Positions 33,819 through 41,579 of a stretch of 64,000 nucleotides of DNA are shown in pieces. This stretch comes from Acidobacteriota bacterium (GTDB lineage Bacteria; Acidobacteriota; Terriglobia; Terriglobales; Acidobacteriaceae): positions 62,001 through 126,000 of the forward strand of contig JAJXWA010000001.1 of assembly GCA_021781795.1 (NCBI GenBank), in the 5' to 3' direction. The notes beneath the pieces are model-generated. The model was not told the origin of the DNA. It did no database searches and saw only the letters and a program-made list of their open reading frames with translations. Both the position numbers and the translations under genes were made by a program. The stretch's first letter is position 1; each line of letters starts with the position of its first letter.

Positions 33819-35858
33819 TTACGCGAGAGCGGGCGCGGGGATTCTGGTGACGGCGATGACGCTGATGTCATCTTCCTGACCGAATGCCTGTGCGGTCTCT
33901 GCGATGCGGGCGGCGGAGGGCTGGGTGCGGACGAGCTCGAGCACGCGCTCGAAGCCGAAGAGCTGGCCGTCGGGGTCGGTGGCTTCTGCGACGCCGTCGG
34001 AGAGCAGCAGGAGGCGGTCTTTGGGTGCGAGCTGGAAGTGGTGGATGGAGCATTCGAGTTGCTTGACCATGCCCAGGGGCAGTGAGCCTTCCATCTCCAT
34101 GGGTTTTCCATTGATGTAGGGCGGCAGGTGGCCGGCGTTGGCGAGCGTGGCGGAGCCGTCGCGCTCGATGCGCAGGGCGAGGCAGGTGGCGAGGGCGTCG
34201 TGACGGCCGAGCAGGCGCTGATTCAATTCGTCGAGGATGGCGGCGGGGTTGGGAGTGAATCGAACTGCTGTGCGGATGGCCCCGACGAGCAAGGCGACGA
34301 GCATGCCTGCTTTGAGGCCTTTGCCGGTGACGTCTCCGGCAACGATGAGCACGCTGCCGTCCTTTTCATCGGGAATGATCTGGAAGAAGTCGCCGCCGAC
34401 TTCGCGGGCGGGGCGATACTCGCTTTCGATTTCGAAACCGTGGAGGATGACGCGGTCTTCGGGCAGGATGACCTGCTGCACCTCCTGTGCCTGCTTCACA
34501 TCCAGGGCCATCTGCCGCTGGCGTTCGAGCGAGCGCAGAAGGCGGCGGACGAGCAGAATGCCAATGACGAGAGAGATGAGGAGGTCGGTTACTGCTCTCA
34601 GGGAAAATTGCACGCCAAAGGGGAACCACACCTCACGAACCTGCAGCGACGGCTCTATGGTGAGAAGAGTGCTAAAGCCGCTCAACAGGACGACGGGCAG
34701 AACCAGCCAGCCCTCCAGACCCTGGCGGCGGATGCCGTTGATGACGATCCAGGCCAGCAGACACATGAGCACAACTGCGAGGACAACGGAGGCATGATTG
34801 AAGCGTTCGGCCGCCGAATGCGCAATGAGTCCGACTAAGACCTCGTTTCCGAGCACGGAACAAATTATGTTGAGGGCGGTGAGCACCGCGACCAGTTGCG
34901 GGAGCCGGCGAAAGACGCCGCGCCCGAACCAGATCCACAAGACAATCACCCATGCAGCATTATTCAGCGGGACGATGACGCCAAACAGCAGGTTGCTTTC
35001 GGGAATGCTCAACCATAGACTCCATTCCGAGATCACCGCAAAAAAGGATTGAGAGGCAGTGAGCAGGAAGAGAAGTCCCATCCACAGGTAGACGGAGTCA
35101 AAGCGGTCAAAGAGGATGAGGCTGAAGGCGAGCAGAGCGAGCAATCCAAAGACCAGTATCAGGAGAGCTCTGGCCGAAAAGTCCTTGATGACCGCCAGCC
35201 AGTTGGATTGATAGGTGAGACGGACCACGCCCAGTTCACCCAAGACCGGGGGGCTGTGGAAGCCGCCCGTTTCCGGCGCCGCGAGGAGCGTGGACGGCTC
35301 CATCCAGAAGCGGAAGGCAATGACCTGGGTGGCTCCGGAATCCGGCACGGGAAACATGGCCGGCTGCGCGTAATAGACCGTGGGGCGGTGCGTGCCGAAG
35401 CCGCCGAAGCTGCCGGCCAGCGAACCGTTGGCAAAGAGCTGATAGGCATCGTCGAAGTCAGGCGGTCCGGCGAGTGCCAACTGCTGATGTAGCGGCAGGT
35501 TGACTTGGACACGCATGCGATACCAGGCGTAACCCCAGTAGCCTGGGTGTCCCTTTGTCGTCCAGCCGGGAACATAACCGGCGACTCCGGTAGTTGGATC
35601 AGTCGAGCCTCCCTTGGGGGTAAGGTCGACGTTCTCCCATGCGGAGTCGTCGAAGTCGGGCTCGGCCCAGAGCGGCTGGCCGGTTTTGGGGTCGAGGGGC
35701 GAGTCGCCGATGTGGAACTTCCATGGGCCATAGAGCGGAGCCGCCGACAGGCCGAGGGTGACGGTGACCTCGGCAGGTTGAGCGGGGACCTGGGCGGAGA
35801 GAACGGAGGCGGAGCAAAGAGAAGCAACAACGAGCAGCCAGCGGACCATTTGTCTCAT
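33819..35858 (-). CDS. 7TM sensor with SpoIIE-type PP2C phosphatase domain
   Basis: This 679-residue protein has a signal peptide and an exported N-terminal jelly-roll domain with WAEPDFDDSAWENVDL and YWGYAWYRMRVQV. Seven or so membrane helices follow (about residues 235-440), and a C-terminal SpoIIE/RsbU-like PP2C domain has EVGGDFFQII, VAGDVTGKGLKAGM, HAGHLPPY-like ANAGHLPPYING and LLLSDGVAEATD. Metal-binding Asp residues lie in GGDFF, GDVTGKG and LSDGV. Such proteins link an external signal to an anti-anti-sigma switch. The ATG at 35858 follows GAGGTC. No anti-sigma partner is next to it. Confidence 0.88.
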   Translation of the reverse strand: MRQMVRWLLVVASLCSASVLSAQVPAQPAEVTVTLGLSAAPLYGPWKFHIGDSPLDPKTGQPLWAEPDFDDSAWENVDLTPKGGSTDPTTGVAGYVPGWTTKGHPGYWGYAWYRMRVQVNLPLHQQLALAGPPDFDDAYQLFANGSLAGSFGGFGTHRPTVYYAQPAMFPVPDSGATQVIAFRFWMEPSTLLAAPETGGFHSPPVLGELGVVRLTYQSNWLAVIKDFSARALLILVFGLLALLAFSLILFDRFDSVYLWMGLLFLLTASQSFFAVISEWSLWLSIPESNLLFGVIVPLNNAAWVIVLWIWFGRGVFRRLPQLVAVLTALNIICSVLGNEVLVGLIAHSAAERFNHASVVLAVVLMCLLAWIVINGIRRQGLEGWLVLPVVLLSGFSTLLTIEPSLQVREVWFPFGVQFSLRAVTDLLISLVIGILLVRRLLRSLERQRQMALDVKQAQEVQQVILPEDRVILHGFEIESEYRPAREVGGDFFQIIPDEKDGSVLIVAGDVTGKGLKAGMLVALLVGAIRTAVRFTPNPAAILDELNQRLLGRHDALATCLALRIERDGSATLANAGHLPPYINGKPMEMEGSLPLGMVKQLECSIHHFQLAPKDRLLLLSDGVAEATDPDGQLFGFERVLELVRTQPSAARIAETAQAFGQEDDISVIAVTRIPAPALA

Positions 35859-35935
35859 GCTTGACCTCGGGGAAGGAAAGAACCGACAGGGCAACTATAC
35901 AAGCGGCGCGAGACTCTGGAACAGGTCAACTTGCG

Positions 35936-36020
35936 GCGAAGGAGGGGCACCCGGAGGTTTGTGACTGGGCGGGATTTGTGCCTTCCCACCCTAAACACAC
36001 AAGACGCGTTTAGGATGGGG
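35936..36020. repeat. repeat A-related element, copy 3
   Basis: GCGAAGGAGGGGCACCCGGA is followed by the 38-base word also seen at 33701 and then by CCCACCCTAAACACACAAGA, with CGCGTTTAGGATGGGG closing the element. CCTAAAC and GTTTAGG are complementary, making a hairpin. Confidence 0.6.
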
Positions 36021-36139
36021 CCCCCGCGCGATTCAAAGGCGAAGCGAGCGGGCCGGCGTAGGGTGGACTGCAGAATGTGATGGGGATCACTGAAGGGCGG
36101 CGAGGGCGGGCGCAGACTGCGGGGCGACGGAGGTGGGCT

Positions 36140-36871
36140 ATGCTCATGCTGATCTTGCTCGTGCTTGGCGCTGCGGCGGCGCTGGTTTTGCTGCTGCCCC
36201 TTTTGCTTCGGCGCTATGAGATTTTGCGGCGGTACTCGGGGAGCCGGCTGGTGGAGTGCCCCGAGAATCATCGGGCGGCGGTCGTGCGCCTGGATGCGCG
36301 CCATGCAGCGGAGTCGGGGATCGATGGATCTCCGGATGTGCGGCTGTGCGAGTGCACGCGATGGCCGGAACACGCGGAGTGCGGCCGGGAGTGCATGGTC
36401 CAGGCGATTCACGCAGAGCCGTACAAGGCCGGCGAGGCGAAGGCGGACGCGAAACCGATCTACCACCTGCCGGTTCTGGTGGCGGCGTTTGCGGCGTGGT
36501 ACCTGGGCGCCATCTGGCATTCGCACTATCTGTTCCGCGCGCAGTGGATGGAAGCAGTGGGACTGACCCATGCACAGGTGAAGCACATCGTGTGGTGGCT
36601 TTCCCCGCATCTGCTGACGGCGGGGGTGTGTTTGCTGTTTGCGTATGGAGTGGCGTGGCTGCTGGCGGTGTCGCATCGCAAAGGTGTGCTGCCCGGAGTG
36701 GTGATGGCGCTGCTGCTTGGCGGAGCCGTAGCCGTGATGAGCTGGTTTGGCATTGCACGCATGCCTCATGAGCTGTTCGTGATTGAAGCGGGTTATGCCG
36801 TGCTGGCGACGCTGACGGTGGGGGCGATTGTGGGCGGGCTGCAGGGCAGGCTGGTGCTGCGGGCGCGGTGA
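36140..36871 (+). CDS. membrane protein with cysteine cluster
   Basis: A 243-residue protein. The first helix (MLILLVLGAAAALVLLLPLL) is followed by a soluble part with several Cys residues: LVECPENHRAAVVRLDA and later CECTRWPEHAECGREC, which could bind zinc or an iron-sulfur cluster. Three more helices follow (VLVAAFAAWYLGAIW, LLTAGVCLLFAYGVAWLLA, VVMALLLGGAVAVMSWF) and one near the end. The ATG at 36140 is strongly supported by GGAGGTGGGCT; a GTG at 36077 would add only a charged leader. The family is not known to me. Confidence 0.7.
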   Translation: MLMLILLVLGAAAALVLLLPLLLRRYEILRRYSGSRLVECPENHRAAVVRLDARHAAESGIDGSPDVRLCECTRWPEHAECGRECMVQAIHAEPYKAGEAKADAKPIYHLPVLVAAFAAWYLGAIWHSHYLFRAQWMEAVGLTHAQVKHIVWWLSPHLLTAGVCLLFAYGVAWLLAVSHRKGVLPGVVMALLLGGAVAVMSWFGIARMPHELFVIEAGYAVLATLTVGAIVGGLQGRLVLRAR

Positions 36872-36880
36872 AGTGCGGTG

Positions 36881-36934
36881 GATTCCCACCTTCGCCGCTG
36901 CGCACAAGACGCGCATTGGCGAAGGTGGGGCACC
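36881..36934. repeat. repeat A, copy 4
   Basis: The arm ATTCCCACCTTCGCCGCTGC, a spacer with AAGACGCGCATT and the return arm GGCGAAGGTGGGGCACC are nearly perfect complements over CCCACCTTCGCC/GGCGAAGGTGGG. It is followed at once by repeat B copy 1. Confidence 0.85.
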
Positions 36935-36950
36935 TGGTGTGGGAGTTTGA

Positions 36951-37026
36951 AGCACAGATCCTTCGTTCCGCAACCCCCCACTGCGTGGGGCCGCAAGCGT
37001 GCTTTGCTCAGGTTGACACGGTGTTG
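36951..37026. repeat. repeat B, copy 1
   Basis: CAGATCCTTCGTTCCGCAA is followed by a short hairpin (CCCCACTGCGTGGGG) and then TGCTCAGGTTGACACGGTGT-like sequence. The same frame is seen at 39911. Confidence 0.75.
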
Positions 37027-37149
37027 CGGGAATGGGGCGTGTGCGGGGATGCGGGAGGGCTGTGCGGCAGGCGCACGACTGTGAAAGGAAGGACGGAGGA
37101 ACGAACGAGATGGGGCGCCGGGTGAGCGACGCCCCAAGGTGGACGGAGG

Positions 37150-38871
37150 TTATTGATCGAGGTTGACTTTGAAGACCTGGGTGCCGAAGTCGGTGTAGTA
37201 GTTGGTGCTGTCGATGTTGCCGGGGATGAACTCGGTGGCGAACCAGAGGGAGCTACCGTCGGCGACGCCCCAGGAGTAATCGCCCCAGCGGGCGACGCCG
37301 CTGCCGTGGAACTCGGGATAGCCGGAGAAGTCGTCCTGCGGGGCCTGACCGGGCGCGACGATCTGGACGGAGCCGGCGTGAGATGGGTTGATGTGGGCGT
37401 AAGCGGCGCTGGCATACATGCCGGGGCCGGCGACGGTGAAGGCAGCGGCTGCGGAGCCATCCGCGGTGACGCCGATGCCGGGGTAGATTGCGGAGTTGCC
37501 GGCGACGGCGATGTAGCCCTGACCCTGGAGTGTGGCGGAGAGCTGGCCGCCTTTCATGGATGGATTGACGACGAAGTAGGCGATGCCGGTGTTGATGTTG
37601 GAGCCGTCGGAGACGATGGTGTTGAGTCCGGCCCAGAGGCGGCCGCTGGCGTAGACGGCATTCTGCATGCGGTCATCGCCGGAGTCGATGGATTCTTCGG
37701 GTTCGCCGAGGGACTGGCCGAGGGGATAGGGCCCGGGCTTCTGGGTGACGGGGTAGGGCTGGCCGTAGACCTCACTGGTGAGGATCTGGTTGGTGAGGGT
37801 GACGGATGGCGTGGCCTCGCTGAGGGAGCCGGTATTGGAAAGCGCCCAGACGGCGATGCGGTTGTCGAGGGTGCCGTTGAAGTCGAGGGCGCTGAGGAAG
37901 TATTCAACGCCGGAGTCTCCCTCAGAGCTGAGGTCGGGCGAGCTGGCGGGCTGGATGGAGTAGGCCGGGCCTTCGGCGAGGGGCAGGTTGCCGATGTGGA
38001 CGACGGTGGGCATGGAGCCGGATTCGAGGCCGGACTTGGAGATGGCGTAGACCTGAGCGCCGTTGAAATAGAAGCCCGCGAGATCAAATTCGTTGGTGGT
38101 GATGTAAATGCCGTTGGCATCTGCGCCGAGAGTGGGCTGGTCGCCGAAGCAGGGGTCGCTGGAGGAGCAGCCGGTGTCGGCGGGGGTGCCGTTGAGGCCG
38201 TCATCGGTGGTGTCAATCGAGTAGAGATTGTAGGCACCGGTGGGATCGCTGGTCTGGCTGACGGCGAGGACGAGGTTGCTGCGGCCGGTGTTGAAGTTGA
38301 GCACGTTGATCATGGAGGCGAACCAGCGCTGGGTGGGGGCGTCGTAGTAGCAGCGGGGGTCACTGAGGATGGGGTTGGCGACTGGGTCGAGGTTGAAGAA
38401 GGTGTAGACGGACTCGGGGGTGGTGAGGCGCGCGCCGGAGGATTTGTAGACGGCGAGCGAGGAGTTGATGGCTTCCATGACGTAGCCGTGTCCGGAGCAG
38501 AGGCCCTGGTCGGGCGGGGTGACGACGGAGCCCTCGTTGGCGATGGCGGTATCGACCGTGGTGAGGCCGGTGAAGTTGACGCTGGGGCTGGCGGTGGAGA
38601 TGGCGTCCAGACGCGGCATCGGCACGGAAAGCGTGGTGGGAGTGGTGGTGGAGGATCTGACGGAGTTCTTGCGTGCGCCGACGAGATCGGGCTGGGGCGC
38701 ATTGTTCTGGATGGTGATCGTGTTGTAGCTGGCGGACGAGGCGCCGAGGATGGAGGTGCCTTTGAAAGTGATGCGGGCGAGTGTGGCCTTGCCGAGCGAT
38801 TGCGCGGAAGCGGTGGGGAGAACCGAGGCAAGAGCGAGGAGAGCGGCACAACAGAGTTTCAACAGGCGCAT
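37150..38871 (-). CDS. large secreted protein, likely beta-propeller
   Basis: A 573-residue exported protein. The signal peptide is LKLCCAALLALASVLPTASA, and the mature protein has repeated beta-type segments with Gly and Asp, such as IAVWALSNTGSLSEATPSVT, QVYAISKSGLESGSMPTVVH and GVARWGDYSWGVADG. Cys pairs occur at CSSSDPCFG. The arrangement suggests a beta-propeller, but I cannot name a family. It may bind polysaccharide or protein outside the cell. AAGGAGG lies eight bases before the ATG. A long ORF on the other strand is an artefact. Confidence 0.7.
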   Translation of the reverse strand: MRLLKLCCAALLALASVLPTASAQSLGKATLARITFKGTSILGASSASYNTITIQNNAPQPDLVGARKNSVRSSTTTPTTLSVPMPRLDAISTASPSVNFTGLTTVDTAIANEGSVVTPPDQGLCSGHGYVMEAINSSLAVYKSSGARLTTPESVYTFFNLDPVANPILSDPRCYYDAPTQRWFASMINVLNFNTGRSNLVLAVSQTSDPTGAYNLYSIDTTDDGLNGTPADTGCSSSDPCFGDQPTLGADANGIYITTNEFDLAGFYFNGAQVYAISKSGLESGSMPTVVHIGNLPLAEGPAYSIQPASSPDLSSEGDSGVEYFLSALDFNGTLDNRIAVWALSNTGSLSEATPSVTLTNQILTSEVYGQPYPVTQKPGPYPLGQSLGEPEESIDSGDDRMQNAVYASGRLWAGLNTIVSDGSNINTGIAYFVVNPSMKGGQLSATLQGQGYIAVAGNSAIYPGIGVTADGSAAAAFTVAGPGMYASAAYAHINPSHAGSVQIVAPGQAPQDDFSGYPEFHGSGVARWGDYSWGVADGSSLWFATEFIPGNIDSTNYYTDFGTQVFKVNLDQ

Positions 38872-39019
38872 GAAGCGACCTCCTTGGGTGGTGGGTGTGT
38901 ACGCAATGCCGGACCTGTTTGCCGGACCTCCGCGGCGGAGGCGAACAGGGGTCAGACCGCAGGTGCAAGCATTGCGTTTTCCGATACAGATTGGGGGAAC
39001 GATGACGGCGAATTGCTAT

Positions 39020-39043
39020 GGATCTGCTACGCGGAGCAGATCC
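39020..39043. other. perfect hairpin upstream of the propeller gene
   Basis: GGATCTGCT ACGCGG AGCAGATCC has a nine-pair perfect stem and a six-base loop. It lies about 150 bases upstream of the propeller gene start. No T-run follows in either direction, so it is more likely a regulatory or protein-binding structure than a terminator. Confidence 0.4.
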
Positions 39044-39210
39044 GATACGGAAACGTATTTCGGTTCAGGGATGGAGTCAAGAGAAAAGCGATGCAGATGA
39101 TTGCATCAAAAGAACGAGTGAAAACTTGTGGAGAGACAGGAAAGGGAAGGGCGTGGGTGCGAGGCAGTGCCGGTGAATCTGGAAGGCTGCCCAGGCCACG
39201 TGGCGGGATG

Positions 39211-39260
39211 AGGACACCCCTTTGACCTCTGCGCAGACGACGCGCAGAGGCGAAGGGGGG
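39211..39260. repeat. repeat A, copy 5
   Basis: The variant ACACCCCTTTGACCTCTGCG with spacer CAGACGACG is followed by CGCAGAGGCGAAGGGGGG. The stem CCTCTGCGC/GCGCAGAGG is perfect. This is the most diverged copy. Confidence 0.6.
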
Positions 39261-39280
39261 ATGCATGGGCGGAGGGTGGG

Positions 39281-39811
39281 TTACTTGCAGCCGGTGTGGG
39301 GCTTTTTGATGTCGACGGTGGTGGGGAGCCAGTCAGAGAGGCGCTTGTCGTTGATTTCGGCGTCTTCGGCTCCGGGGTTGAGCGAGGAGCGGGCGAGCGC
39401 GACGGAGACGTTGACCTTGCCCTTCATGCAATAGGCGCCTGTGAGCCGGGCGAGGCCCTGGTCGGCGATGTCGAGGGTATCGGCGGAGAGCGAGCCGTGG
39501 TCGCCGGAGATGTCGAACGGGGCGAGGATGATCTGGTTGACGATGAGCTTGTCGGTCTTGATGCCGGAGGAGTCAAAGCGGACGACGAGGGTGGCGCGGC
39601 GCTCGAGTGCGTCGGGGTTGGCGGTGAAGTTGATGCCGGGAAGAGTGATGCCGGCGGGGTTGGGCTTGGGTGCTTTGGTGTCGTAGGCGAGGCGGTAGGG
39701 CAGGCCTTTCCACTTGGGTTCTGTGGGGATGCCGGGCGCTTCTTTTGTTTGCGGGCCGCAGCCGGCCAAGAGCAGTACTCCGCCAATCGCCAGTAGGATG
39801 GCTTTTTTCAC
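39281..39811 (-). CDS. small lipoprotein
   Basis: A 176-residue lipoprotein. The signal peptide ends in the lipobox LLLAGC, so the Cys is lipidated and the protein is anchored in a membrane. The mature part is beta-rich, with a late Cys pair (GAYCMKGK and HTGCK), and no known domain. The start is a GTG at 39811, well supported by AGGAGG six bases before. It is oriented like the propeller gene, but several hundred bases upstream. The function is unknown. Confidence 0.7.
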   Translation of the reverse strand: MKKAILLAIGGVLLLAGCGPQTKEAPGIPTEPKWKGLPYRLAYDTKAPKPNPAGITLPGINFTANPDALERRATLVVRFDSSGIKTDKLIVNQIILAPFDISGDHGSLSADTLDIADQGLARLTGAYCMKGKVNVSVALARSSLNPGAEDAEINDKRLSDWLPTTVDIKKPHTGCK

Positions 39812-40058
39812 GTGGTCCTCCTGAGGGTAGAAAAATGACGGGCCAGAATATCACCGCGGAGGGACGGTGGGGTGTGATGGGTCATTGGTCGACGGAGAGT
39901 TTGAAAGACAAAAGCAGATCCTTCGCTCCGCTTACCCCAGCGCGCGGCGCGCGCAGGGGCCCCAAGCTGCTCCGCTCAGGATGACACGGTGTTGGGAGTA
40001 TGGGGAGTGCTTGCTCCGCTCAGGGGACACGGTGGCTGTCGATGGGAGTGGAGGATGC
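39812..40058. other. gap with repeat B copy
   Basis: About 250 bases without a gene; it includes repeat B copy 2 and a following short word, GCTCCGCTCAGGGGACACGG, which repeats part of the B motif. Confidence 0.4.
39911..39994. repeat. repeat B, copy 2
   Basis: GCAGATCCTTCGCTCCGCTT is followed by a GC-rich hairpin (CGCGCGGCGCGCGC) and then CTCCGCTCAGGATGACACGG. The 5' and 3' words are shared with copy 1; the middle differs, as expected for a mobile palindrome. Confidence 0.75.
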
Positions 40059-41105
40059 TTAGTTGAGGAACATGGTGCGGTAGAGGGTGTCGCGCTGGAC
40101 GGGTTGGAAGCCGGCGTCGCGGATGATTCTGCGCAGCTCTTCCTCGGTGGTGCAGTTCGAGGTGCCGGCGGCCTTGACGACGTTCTCTTCGAGCATGACG
40201 GAGCCTACGTCGTTGCCGCCGAAGTGGAGGCCGAGCTCGAGGACCTTGAGGCCCTGCGTGACCCAACTGGCCTGCACGTTCTCGATGTTGTCGAGATAGA
40301 GACGCGAGATGGCGAGGGTCTTGAGGTATTCGACGGAGGTGGCCTCGTCCCAGCCGCGACCGCCGAGGGCGGTGTTGTGGGGCTGGAAGCTCCAGGGGAT
40401 GAAGGCAGTGAAGCCACCGGTTTCGTCTTGCAGACGGCGGACGACTTCAAAGTGGTTGATGCGCTGGTCGAAGGTTTCGCCGACGCCGAACATCATGGTG
40501 GCGGTGGTGCGCATGCCGAGCTGATGCGCGGTGCGATGGACGCTGACCCAGTCTTCCGTGCTGCACTTGAGGCGCGCGATGCGGAAGCGGACGTCGTCGT
40601 CGAGGATCTCGGCGCCGCCGCCGGGGATGGAGTCGAGGCCGGCGTCGCGGAGGCGGGCGATGGTGGTGCGGAGATCGAGCGCGGAGTACTCGGCGATGGC
40701 GAGGACCTCCGACGCGGAGAGGCAGTGGAGCCAGATCTGCGGGAAGCGCTGCTTGATGCCACGGAAGAGCGACTCGAACCAGTCGATTTTGAGATCGGGG
40801 TGGATGCCGCCCTGCATGAGGACGCCGGTGCCGCCCATCTCGAGGGTTTCTGCAATCTTCTCGTAGATGGTCTCGAAGGGGAGGATGTAGCCCTCTTCGG
40901 AGCGGGCGCCCTTGAGCGGGCGATAGAAGGCGCAGAAGGTGCAGTACTCGGTGCAGAAATTGGTGTAGTTGATGTTGCGATCGATGATGTAGGTGACGAC
41001 GCCCTCGGGGTGGAGATGGCGGCGGAGGGCGTCGGCTTCCATGCCGAGGCCGATGAGGTCAGGGGACTGGAAGTAGTCGAGGGCCTGCTGGCGGGAGAGC
41101 GACAT
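40059..41105 (-). CDS. mqnC: cyclic dehypoxanthinyl futalosine synthase MqnC
   Basis: A 348-residue radical SAM enzyme. The iron-sulfur loop CTEYCTFCAFYR supplies Cys51, Cys55 and Cys58. The next motifs are MQGGIHPDLKIDWFESLF, GGGAEILDDDVR and MMFGVGETFDQRINHF, and the C-terminal part contains FGGNDVGSVMLEENVV. MqnC closes the ring of dehypoxanthinyl futalosine in the futalosine route to menaquinone, so this organism makes menaquinone by that route rather than by MenFDHCEBA. No other mqn gene is in the window. No good ribosome binding site precedes the ATG at 41105. Confidence 0.95.
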   Translation of the reverse strand: MSLSRQQALDYFQSPDLIGLGMEADALRRHLHPEGVVTYIIDRNINYTNFCTEYCTFCAFYRPLKGARSEEGYILPFETIYEKIAETLEMGGTGVLMQGGIHPDLKIDWFESLFRGIKQRFPQIWLHCLSASEVLAIAEYSALDLRTTIARLRDAGLDSIPGGGAEILDDDVRFRIARLKCSTEDWVSVHRTAHQLGMRTTATMMFGVGETFDQRINHFEVVRRLQDETGGFTAFIPWSFQPHNTALGGRGWDEATSVEYLKTLAISRLYLDNIENVQASWVTQGLKVLELGLHFGGNDVGSVMLEENVVKAAGTSNCTTEEELRRIIRDAGFQPVQRDTLYRTMFLN

Positions 41106-41143
41106 AGGTTGATTTTACCAAGGGCGCGGGTGATGCGGCGCGG

Positions 41144-41299
41144 CTAGCGGCTGCGGTGTTGACGGAATAGAAAGAGGCCGCGGTTGACGATGGGCTCGCG
41201 GCGGGTGCGGGAGAGATTGGACGCGGTGGAGATGCCGCTGAAGAGGACGAAGAAGTCCCAGAAGGCGTGGAGACGATCGTGGAGGGTGCGGTGCGTCAT
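41144..41299 (-). CDS. possible 51-residue small protein
   Basis: A short ORF begins MTHRTLHDRLHAFWDFFVLF and ends RGLFLFRQHRSR. It lies between the mqnC start and the ATG at 41299, on the same strand. It has a modest hydrophobic patch but no clear ribosome binding site. It may be a real small protein translated with mqnC, or it may be chance. Confidence 0.3.
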   Translation of the reverse strand: MTHRTLHDRLHAFWDFFVLFSGISTASNLSRTRREPIVNRGLFLFRQHRSR

Positions 41300-41579
41300 G
41301 GGGAAGTGGCGGCGCTTGCTTGGCGCTGCGCCTATTGTATTGGAGTGGGGGAGAAGGCAGAAGGATGCGGGGATTGTGGAGATTTGCAGGTCTCGATTTC
41401 CGGGTTTGGATGGTCCGGGCCTGAAGGCCCGTTTCCTGTGTGAGCTGGAATTTCGGGAGCTGAAGCTCCCGGCTCCTTCCTGTGGTGGATTCCCACCTTA
41501 ACCGCTGCGCAAAACGCGCGCAGCGGCGAAGGTGGGGCATCCGGAATTGGTAGCTGGGTAAGGTGGGGCACGCGGAGTT
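41300..41579. other. gap with repeat A copy
   Basis: This 280-base stretch contains repeat A copy 6 and no supported gene. It lies between the small ORF near mqnC and the end of the GH88/GH105 gene. Confidence 0.4.
41488..41542. repeat. repeat A, copy 6
   Basis: GATTCCCACCTTAACCGCTG is followed by a spacer with AAAACGCGCG and then GCGGCGAAGGTGGGGCATCC. It is the most similar copy to that at 36881, with the outer arms CCCACCTT and AAGGTGGG conserved. Confidence 0.8.

Larger units (their letters stand above)
38872..39280. other. upstream region of the propeller gene
   Basis: About 410 bases with no gene. It contains the hairpin at 39020-39043, then ATACGGAAACGTAT, a second small stem, and repeat A copy 5. 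The region is the 5' side of the propeller gene and can hold regulatory RNA structures. Confidence 0.4.

Noticed and set aside
37153..39225. A 690-codon plus-strand ORF opposite the propeller gene
   Set aside because: It is rich in Gly, Val, Asp and Glu with no domain, and lies exactly antisense to a gene with a signal peptide and a perfect ribosome binding site. GC-rich codons leave the opposite strand open.
39867..41147. A 426-codon plus-strand ORF opposite mqnC
   Set aside because: MqnC has an intact radical SAM motif; the antisense frame has no recognisable domain.
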